Below, piece by piece: positions 56,505 to 64,000 of a stretch of DNA of 64,000 bases. Source of the DNA: Bactrocera neohumeralis (lineage: Eukaryota > Arthropoda > Insecta > Diptera > Tephritidae); NCBI RefSeq assembly GCF_024586455.1, contig NC_065919.1, positions 17,168,017 to 17,232,016 on the forward strand. The letters are read 5' to 3'. The notes beneath the pieces were generated by a model, which made no database searches, was not told the DNA's origin, and was given only the letters and a program-made list of their open reading frames with translations. Numbering within the stretch: the stretch's first letter is position 1; each line of letters starts with the position of its first letter. A program made the position numbers and the translations under genes.

Positions 56505-57725
56505 CAGAATCCTAGAGAGAAGAAACTAGAGAAGAATTCCAAGGTTAGATTGATCTATCGGACCAGTATTTTTTGGGATTATTTTATGAAAAGAGATGAG
56601 AAACTGAACATAGTTGTGGGAAAATACTACGCGCTCTTTGCATTATCTCTCAATGCATTTTCAGGTAAAAATCAATTTCGGAAAGGTAAATTAACGTTTT
56701 CTGTTTCACGAAGGAATCTGAGAGAGCTGAACGTGAAAGCTGTTAGGAACTATTTCAAGTTGAGAAAACGCATCTATATTTATGGTTTGATTGCAACGAA
56801 AACCCGACAACAAAAGCCTGGTTTTCTGCTAAGTGGGTTCATAACTCGTCAGGCAATATCGGAGATTGTTTGTAAGTTTGACTTAAAAGTCCATCAGTCA
56901 TTTGTACTTTAGAGTTACGTACGCTGCATGAGCGCAATATCACATTAAAACTCATCTTACATATACACTTCCGACTGATTTACTGATAAGAAGCAACTTT
57001 AAAATAAATTAAAATTTATAGGTTTCCAAAAAGTGATTTGTCCTACAGGGTATTACATGAGACAAATGAATGGCTCACTGCTCTTATGCTCGTGTGTCTT
57101 GTTTAACAATTTTTCATAAGTTCGGATTGCAAGCGTAACCACAGCTCTGATTGACATCTCAGATACAACAACAATGTGTAATTTTTCCGGTCTTATATCT
57201 TTATTTTTGATATTTGAAGATATAAGCTGTGTCGTCATCAAACACGAAGTTCGTCGAACTATAACTTATATGTACTGACTGTTGCCAGTTTTAGTCTACT
57301 TATTTAAAAAGTAAAGCTTTGATTGTAGCTAGTCCCCCCGTAAAAGATATGTACATACATAAGATCCGTATAAGAATATGCCGAGACCAGCATGACGCCA
57401 TCTGATTCGCTTCTAGAGCACGAACTGCAATTTCTTACATTGGATGTTTAACGTGGAAATTTGAGAAGCATAATTCACTTTCAAATTCTTTAGTTATCTC
57501 CAATATCTCCGCTTGAAATATGTACATTAGACGATCTGGGCAGCAGATAAATTTCCGTCGCCGCGGCAATGTACTTGTAAAACGGCGATAATACGTACGC
57601 TCGCTTTTCCGATACAATAAGACTTAGTCAGCGAAACATTTTAAGTTCATTTCATTCTCTTATGCATCCCATGTGCTATATAGAGTCCAAAGATACCATA
57701 TGAACCATACATACATATATGTATT
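56505..57725. other. Non-coding stretch, no gene recognised
   Basis: The 139-codon frame at 56493-56912 is rich in Lys, Arg and Phe without a domain; I regard it as chance. Confidence 0.45.
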
Positions 57726-57730
57726 ATATA

Positions 57731-58500
57731 TTCTTTTCCTTCTTGTTTATTGACGTAGACTCCGCTTACGCGGTTTTAGCCGATTTTACAACAGCGCGCC
57801 AATCGTTCTTCCAATTTGCAATTGCAGATTCCAACAGTAGACCGGTCCTTTTCCACCTGGTCTTTCCAACGGAGTAGAGTTCTTCCTATTCCCCTGCTAC
57901 CCCAGCGGGTGCTGCGTCGAATACTGTCAGAGTTCATCCATCCGGAAAACGTGATCTAGCCACCGCACCCGTCGTACAGCTCATCGTTCCATCGAATACG
58001 ATATTCGCCGTTGCCAATGCGCAAAGGACCATAAATCTTCCGCAGCAGCTTTCTCTCAAAAACTCGTAACATCGAGTCGTCAATGAATAACTTATAGAGT
58101 ATTTTTCGCGGAACGAGGACTTTACTTCTCAATTGCCTAACAAATGCCACAGGGATCTACTCGTCTCAGTCCTTGTCCCGTCCATGAAATTTCCGGGACG
58201 GGGGTGATGTCAGCCTTTACTCTAACGAGGATATCAACCAGCTGGGCAGCAGCACCTTCCCAATTAAGGGACCGGACATTCCAGGTGCATGAGCACAACC
58301 ATGTGGAGGAGATGTTTCTCCTTCTCACTATAGCTTCCCTTCAAACGAATGTTTTTTGGCTACCCAGAGAGTACTTGGTCTAAGACCGAAAGTCGTGAGA
58401 TGCTTGAGCCATATGTAAAACAATCGTTTCTGGCCGCCACTAAGTGAATGGCGCTCAGAGAACTTTCTTCACTTACGTGAACTTCTACACATGGCTCCAT
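57731..58500 (-). mobile_element. RTE LINE, internally deleted copy retaining both ends
   Basis: Minus strand, about 770 bp. The 5' leader starts at 58500 (atggagccatgtgtagaag). The endonuclease start follows: CTWNVRSLNWEGAAAQLVDI then LVRVKADITPVPEISWTGQG and LRRVDPCGIC (58270-58137). It jumps directly to the RT C-terminus at 58135: QLRSKVLVPRKILYKLFIDD, SMLRVFERKLLRKIYGPLRI and GNGEYRIRWNDELYDG. It then continues through a degraded RWKDQVEKD-like block to the terminal NDWRAVVKSAKTA and tail near 57740. The endonuclease Glu motif reads PEISW (family QEVRW), keeping Glu. Most of EN and all of the RT core are deleted in one step. No clear target-site duplication, because the flanks are TA-rich. 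Confidence 0.88.
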
Positions 58501-58529
58501 ATATATACACATAAACTCTAAAATTGAGT

Positions 58530-59045
58530 TCCTGAGCTGTTTGGACCTAATGTAGGTTTAAGTTTCAGAAAGACGAATATCTACCGAAGTGTTATGCCAC
58601 CTTATCGTTAGCATAAAGAAGCCTAAAATTCATCACTACCAAATCGGCGGTCACCTTATTTACAAACTGTGCGAAGGAGTACAGACTAGACATTAACCTT
58701 TCTGTCTATGATGCTAAAAGACCAAGAATAAAAAACTTTACTTTCTGCCTGAAGCAAAGTCACATCCTAAGAATATCAGAAAAACATTCCTCCCACAGGT
58801 CGACGAACTTGAACAATGTACCGAGCAAATTTCGGACGCGATTAATTTCCGACAGTTACTGAACGCCATTGACAGTGGAGCTTTTAACATCTTCATTGAC
58901 TTCCTCCCATTGAATGACGTACTTAGAGTCCAAATACCACCCATAGCAGAACAAGAGCTCGATTTGCCGCGTGAGTAACCCCAGCGCAACTTCGTTCTGG
59001 GTATTGTAGGTTAAACTCTCTACTTATGCCGAATAGAGACTTGGC
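58530..59045 (+). mobile_element. Jockey-clade LINE fragment, C-terminus of RT ORF
   Basis: Plus strand, several frames. TKSAVTLFTNCAKEYRLDIN at about 58640-58700 matches the Jockey block KSA.TLFT.......L.I.VNG. VDELEQCTEQISDAINF-type sequence follows near 58800-58860. VQIPPIAEQELDLPRE near 58928-58977 and AQLRSGYCRLNSLLMPNR near 58983-59030 match the family LP...R..LAQLRSG.C..LNSY. Stops and shifts throughout. The RT core is absent or unrecognisable. Confidence 0.75.
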
Positions 59046-59049
59046 TGCG

Positions 59050-59735
59050 ATATATGGTTCGGCATTTTGAGTTCGCGAGTCCAGAGCTTATAGAGTTTAA
59101 TGAAATTTGCAGGCTAATAACAGATCAATCTAGTTTCATAAACAACAAATACATTTTTTGCTTCCATTCACTTTATTATTATTTATAATTTGTATATCTA
59201 CTTTTTACTGTTAAATTTTCTCTCCGATAAATATCGAATTTAATTCTTTTTTGATTTCAATAATTATACACTATAGTTTAATACATATACTATATATAGT
59301 ATTATACATGTATAAGTACATATGTATATAAACATATGCTTGCACCCTTCGTGTTTTTTGTAAATATTTATTTAGCTTATCTACATATAATGTAATGTGT
59401 ATATTTATATATTTTTATTAAATATCTAAATTTACCATTTTTTGTTTTAATAATCACGCAAAAGCTATTTTACAAAAACAAAATGTTTATAATTAATTTG
59501 AAAGCAGTTAGATTACCAATGACATTGAGAAAAATTCGCTGTGAAAAAAAATTTTATTTATAGGCTAGAAAATAATGTCAGCAAAGTCTAAAAACGTTGG
59601 GAAATAGTTCGCCTTTTTGTTGTAAAAAAAAATTTTATAATTGTTTTATAAAAAAAATTGTCAGAAAAAGCGCAGATTGTAAGCATTACTACGAGAGAGG
59701 GACAGGAGGGAGCGAAAAATAGAGAGAACCGTATT
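59050..59735. other. AT-rich non-coding stretch
   Basis: Rises steadily in A+T content towards the low-complexity block; palindromic TA/TG words near 59285-59335. No gene. Confidence 0.6.
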
Positions 59736-61295
59736 TCGAAAAAAATTTAAAAATATATATAAATAAATAAAAATTAAAAAACAATATGTGCAAAATAAAA
59801 AATATATAAAAAATAAAAAAAAATAAAAATAAATGAATTAAAAAAATATTTAAATGAATAAATTAAAAAACTAAGTTAAGCGAGAAAGAAGAAATTAAAA
59901 AAATAATAAGTTAACCAATTGATAAAAAAAATAACAAATAAATAAATAAAATACAAAACCATTGCTTTTAAAACCGAATAGTTCTCTAAAACAAAATAAA
60001 TAAATAAAAAAAAAATAAATAAAAAAAAAAAATAAATAAAAAAAAAATAAATACAAAAAAAATAAAATAAAAAATGTATAATTAATAATAATCAAAAAAT
60101 TAATTAATAAAAATAATAAATTAATAAAAGTTAACAAAAACAAAATAAATAAATAAATAAATAAAAAAAAAATAAATAAAAAATTTATAATGAATAATAA
60201 TCAAAAAATTAATTAATAAAAATACAAAATTAATAAAAGTAAAAAAATGAATAAACTTTAAAACTAAAAAGTTTAATGAACAAAAAAATAATAAAAAAAT
60301 TAATGAAAATAAATAAATAAAAAATGCTTGCTTTTAGTACAATCTTAAATCATTAAGAAAATATTAACAAATAAAATAAAAAACAATAACAAAATAAAAA
60401 TTAATAAATTAAAAAGTAACAAATAAAAAAAATTAATTAATTAAAAAAATAATAATTAAAAACATAAAATTTAAAAAAATATTAATTAATTTAAAACTTA
60501 ATTAAAGAAACAATAATAATAAATAAAATAAATTTATTAAAGCTAAATAAAAGAAAATTTATGATATTTAAAATCGCATTGAGTCATGCAGAAAATAAAA
60601 AAAAATTATAAAAATTATTATAAATAATTTTAATATGAAAATTAATCAGATATAAAAATTAAAAATTATATATAAAAAGTAAAAAAAAAAATTAAAATTT
60701 TATAATTAATTGAAAAAAATTAATTAATTAAAAAAGTAACAAATACAAGTCAATTTAACAAAAAATAAATAAACAAAAAATGTTTGTTTTTTAAATCACA
60801 TTGAGTTTGTCCTGCTTATAAAATTTTTTTAAATACAAAGTAATAAAAAATTAATAAATAAAAATGTTTTTTTTTTATTTAATAATAGAAAAGAAAAAAA
60901 ATTAATAAATTAAAAAGATAATAAATTAACAAAAAAAAATTAAATCTAATTTTTGCTTTTAAAATCGCATTGAGTCTTACAGAATAAAAAAAATTAATAC
61001 AAAATTATAAATAAATATAACAACAAAATTAATTATTAGAAGATAATAATTAAAATAATAATATAAATAAAAATATTAATAAATTTAAAAAGTAATAAGT
61101 TAATCAAGTAAAAATAATAAAAAATGAGTAAATTAAAAATATAATAAATTAATAAAAGAATTTAAACTTAAAAAATTAATAATTTATTCAAAAAATTAAC
61201 TGATTTAAAAAAGTAACGAAAATAAATAATAGACAAGAGAAAAAAATACAATAGATAAATAATTAAAAAAATTAGTAAAAATAAAAAAGGAACAA
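59736..61295. repeat. A+T-only-like low-complexity block, (TAAA)n-type
   Basis: About 1.56 kb dominated by aaataaat, aaaaatta and ttaattaa words with almost no C or G. Inside it, a GC-bearing motif of the type gcttttaaaatcgcattgag recurs: near 59961 (weak), 60328 (weak), 60568, 60781, 60953 and 61299 (weak), each followed by A/T-rich filler. Apparent Phe/Leu-only proteins read on the minus strand are translations of this block. Confidence 0.9.
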
Positions 61296-61299
61296 ACTG

Positions 61300-61830
61300 C
61301 TTGTTTTGAGCCCTACTGGTTATAAAAATTGTATACAAAATAATTATAAATGTTTTCAATAAAGTTAAAAATTTGTATTACAAACTTAAAGTCATCACAA
61401 AAAATTATATCAATTGGTTTATGCAAACTTTCGCAATTTAAATCAATACCTTATTCGATGTAAGAAATCTAAAAAATATTTTTTCAAAAAAGATTTTCGC
61501 AATCAAATGTATATTAGATATTTAAATAATTTATTTTTATTTTTATTGAAATAATTTATTTCTTTTCTAATTGAAATATTTTTTTTTATTCGTTTTTCTT
61601 AAATTGAAACAATAAACATTTAAAGTTAAACTGAAAGCAACTTGCGGATAAATAAAGTATTTTTAACAGAATTTACTGTTATATCAGTATATAAACCATA
61701 TATACAAAATATATGTATGTAAATAAATTGCAAAAAATATTTTTCGTATGTTTTTAGCTCAATACTTTTAGTAACCACTACGCAGCAGTTTCAAGCGTAC
61801 TGGGTATAAAAAATAAATATCCAAATATTT
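61300..61830. other. AT-rich non-coding stretch
   Basis: Very AT-rich, no gene or element recognised. Confidence 0.6.
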
Positions 61831-62046
61831 TATTTGAATTAATTAAAAAAATTATTAACATAAAAATCTATTTCTTCACATTTTTGTTTGAATTAATTAA
61901 AAAAAATATAAACATAAAAATCTATTACTTCACATTTTAATTTGAAGTAATTAAAAAAAATATAAACATAAAAACCTATTTCTTCACATTTTAGTTTGAA
62001 TTAATTAAAAAAAAGTATTAACATAAAAATTGATTTCTTCAAAACA
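61831..62046. repeat. 54-bp tandem repeat, four copies
   Basis: Units start at tttgaattaattaaaaa: 61833, 61887, 61941 and 61995, exactly 54 bp apart. Each continues as ...aacataaaaatctatttcttcacatttt with few substitutions (for example tttgaagtaatt in the third). Confidence 0.95.
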
Positions 62047-62049
62047 CCG

Positions 62050-62980
62050 CCTTAATATTACACGCATATGTTTTTTTTTGTTATTTATGCCAAAATATTT
62101 CAAGCCAAGCTCTCGAATATGCAAGAAAACCCTAAATAAAAAATAAACAAATTATACACAGCTTAAATCCGCTAATTTATAAATGTTTGCATAGACACAC
62201 GGACAATTGAAAAATTATATTAAAGATAACAACAAAAATAATCACACACCAAATCAAAACATTCTTAAGTCTACACATATGCACATATTATAGAAAAATT
62301 ATTTTAAATCTTATATACTATATATTTATAGATTTTAATTTTTAATAAATTTTAGGATTCTATATTTTATTTGCTCACCTGCGCTTGGCTTAACTAGCTA
62401 ATAGCTTTACACTTTTTACAATGTTTTTTCGTTCATTTTCATAATTTCATTTAAACTTTCGTTGGCTGTAACTGTACTTTAATTGTACTTTTTTCATTTT
62501 CCCTTTCATATATTTTGCATTTATGCTCTTAGCACTATTTTAACTTGTCGTAGACTTTGTGAACTGCTTCTGCGCTCTGCTTCGCCACTATAAGTCTGCT
62601 ATTCTCTTAACATATTATATATATTTAAAGATAACATTTCGCTATATATTTATATATATTTGTATAAATGATTATTATTATTATTATTTCCATGTGGCAA
62701 GTGAGAACTTGGGCAACGGTGATTTATTAACAAGATTTAGCTGCCGAGAAACCTCCTGCATCTGTTCGCTGGCATTTTGACCATAGATATTGAAGGGTTC
62801 CAAATTGAAGCGGTTAATTCTGGAAGTTGTTGAATTTTAAATAAAAGATAAAAATAAGAAAGAATGACCACAAGTAAAACAGTAAATAATTTGATTTTGA
62901 TAGGTTAGTTTGTATGGTAGCTATAAGCTATAGTAGTTATCGCGGGCTCCGTAAAATATAGGGTATTTAGGAACTACGAA
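62050..62980. other. AT-rich non-coding stretch, no gene recognised
   Basis: No domain. An (ATT)n tract is at 62670-62686. The boundary of the LINE that follows was not seen. Confidence 0.5.
62670..62687. repeat. (ATT)n microsatellite
   Basis: Five to six ATT units. Confidence 0.85.
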
Positions 62981-62984
62981 AATA

Positions 62985-64000
62985 AGTGAATATTCTACAG
63001 GCCATTATGCATAGATGCAAGGCTGCTGACACACGACAAACGATGTTGGAGAACGGCTACGAATTAATCATACAAAAAGAAAGATAGAGCTACCTGATAG
63101 AGGTATATGGCTACCACCAGGGAGTAATGCCATCACTGTAAACAAAGGGAACGGCAACGATTTCGTTTGGGCCAGATGCGACTTTTTCACAGTAATTAGC
63201 TGCTACTTGACGTCAAACGACAGCATACAAGAATTTCAGGAAAAGCTCGACAATATTGAGGACACAGCCAGGTCTATAGAAGTTCAACTAATTATCGTCG
63301 GAGTTCTAAATTCGAATGCCGTAGAGTCGGCTATGCCAAGCGCGGACACGAGAGGAAAATTGCTGGAAATTGCAGGAAAAATACTGGAAGACGAAAATAA
63401 CACATTTCTATTAACTTCGAAGTATCTCGCAATAGACAACCGGAACCCATCTAGCAGCTCCCCTAAAATTAGGAGAAAAATTGTGGAGCACACAATGCTT
63501 AATATAACAAGAGCCTGTCAAAAATCAATGCCCAAGGCTTCCAACAGCAAACATAAAGCAATAGTTTACTTCTGGACTGAAAATATAGCTCAACTCAGAC
63601 CCACATGTCTGCGCCTTAACAGATCCTACACGAAATACAGGCGCAGAGGAGCCGTATCTTGAGATGCCGAGCAAAACAACGCAGCAAAAAAAGAGCTGAA
63701 GCACGTCATCGATGATAGCAAAAAGAAAAAATGGGAGGAACTACGTGAAGATACTAATAAAAGGGACTTGGGTATAAAATAGTAATGAAGAAATTCGGTG
63801 CTCGAGCAAATCCACCTGATTTAACCGCTGCCACAATGGATCAAATCGAAAACGCACTCTTCCACACACACGAAAAAAGGGCTAGTTATCTAGACCTGAC
63901 TCTAAGATTTCCGCAAATCGTCCAGTTTACCAGTTTAGAAGAGCTGCAGCTATTACCTGACAAGCTCAAGGCCAATAAATGACCCGGCTCGGAAGGGATC
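62985..64000 (+). mobile_element. R1-like LINE, 5' half, running off the window
   Basis: Plus strand. The endonuclease domain begins near 62998 with MHRCKAADTRQTMLENGYEL (family: N..R...A...L.......D....E). SCYLTSNDSIQEFQEKLDNI then EDTARSIEVQLIIVGVLNSN AVESAMPSADTRG is at 63190-63355 (family: AGDFN.RAVEWGMPS; the catalytic Asp of GDFN is Val here). A gap in the domain follows, then KIVEHTMLNITRACQKSMPK and YFWTENIAQLRPTCLRLNRS to 63625. In another frame come KKKKWEELREDTNKRD and KKFGARANPPDLTAATMDQI ENALFHTHE. Finally LKANK*PGSEGI (family: NKAPGPDGI), the beginning of the RT domain, carries a premature stop at 63979-63981. The element is dead and continues past 64000. Confidence 0.88.

Noticed and set aside
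56493..56912. 139-codon basic frame
   Set aside because: No domain, begins in a decayed Helitron-like fragment, composition typical of AT-rich DNA.
59895..60143. Phe/Leu-only hydrophobic protein on the minus strand
   Set aside because: Translation of an A/T-only low-complexity block.
63284..63493. Minus-strand frame opposite the R1-like LINE
   Set aside because: Antisense shadow of the endonuclease domain.

Overview
This window is eukaryotic, insect-type, AT-rich intergenic (or intronic) DNA made largely of dead transposable elements. The mixture points to a higher dipteran, most likely a tephritid fruit fly. It holds several mariner lineages, including copies resembling the basal rosa-type mariners known from Ceratitis and relatives. 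It also holds many copies of one RTE-clade non-LTR retrotransposon, I/R1- and Jockey-type LINE fragments, Helitron-like hairpin-ended repeats and Drosophila-style microsatellites. This species assignment is inference. No confidently recognisable host protein-coding gene, rRNA or tRNA was found.

Layout. 0-2.4 kb: nothing recognised. 2.5-4.2 kb: RNase H piece of an I/R1-type LINE, then an RTE remnant. 5.9-6.5 kb: RTE copy with an inverted 5' part. 8.0-8.5 kb: duplicated RTE remnant. 10.0-11.6 kb: interspersed repeat C abutting a rosa-type mariner. 12.0-12.9 kb: degenerate ~225-bp tandem repeat. 14.3-14.7 kb: Helitron-like repeat B. 15.1-17.2 kb: LINE split by an RTE copy and a hAT MITE, both with target-site duplications. 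18.6-20.8 kb: mariner split by an RTE copy, again with a duplication. 22.9-23.35 kb: RTE endonuclease fragment. 25.1-25.6 kb: LINE RNase H tail. 27.8-28.5 kb: GATGA satellite. 29.2-30.1 kb: tandem repeat with a MITE. 31.1-33.8 kb: three mariner pieces and a repeat B remnant. 33.9-34.2 kb: recent 141-bp duplication. 35.6-40.3 kb: second repeat C copy, two rosa-type mariners in opposite orientation, and repeat B. 41.9-43.4 kb: mariner abutted by a complete ~1.07-kb Helitron-like element.

Continuing: 43.6-44.2 kb is the best candidate for host coding sequence, a 96-codon ATG ORF with a hydrophobic segment and a downstream AATAAA. 44.4-48.7 kb: a MITE, a CR1/Jockey-type LINE piece and two mariners. 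50.6-53.3 kb: LINE RNase H piece and another mariner. 55.9-59.0 kb: RTE leader, Helitron-like repeat A, an internally deleted RTE copy with both ends, and a Jockey-type tail. 59.2-62.4 kb: an extremely A+T-rich low-complexity block ending in a 54-bp x 4 tandem repeat. 63.0-64.0 kb: 5' half of an R1-like LINE running off the edge.

There is no operon-like cooperation among genes here. The biological content is the order of insertions (RTE and hAT MITE into an older LINE; RTE into mariner), the variety of ways in which transposase and reverse-transcriptase active sites have decayed, and a few structured repeats without an assigned family. Coordinates of decayed elements are approximate because boundaries were judged by eye. 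Family names come from recognising protein motifs, not from database searches.
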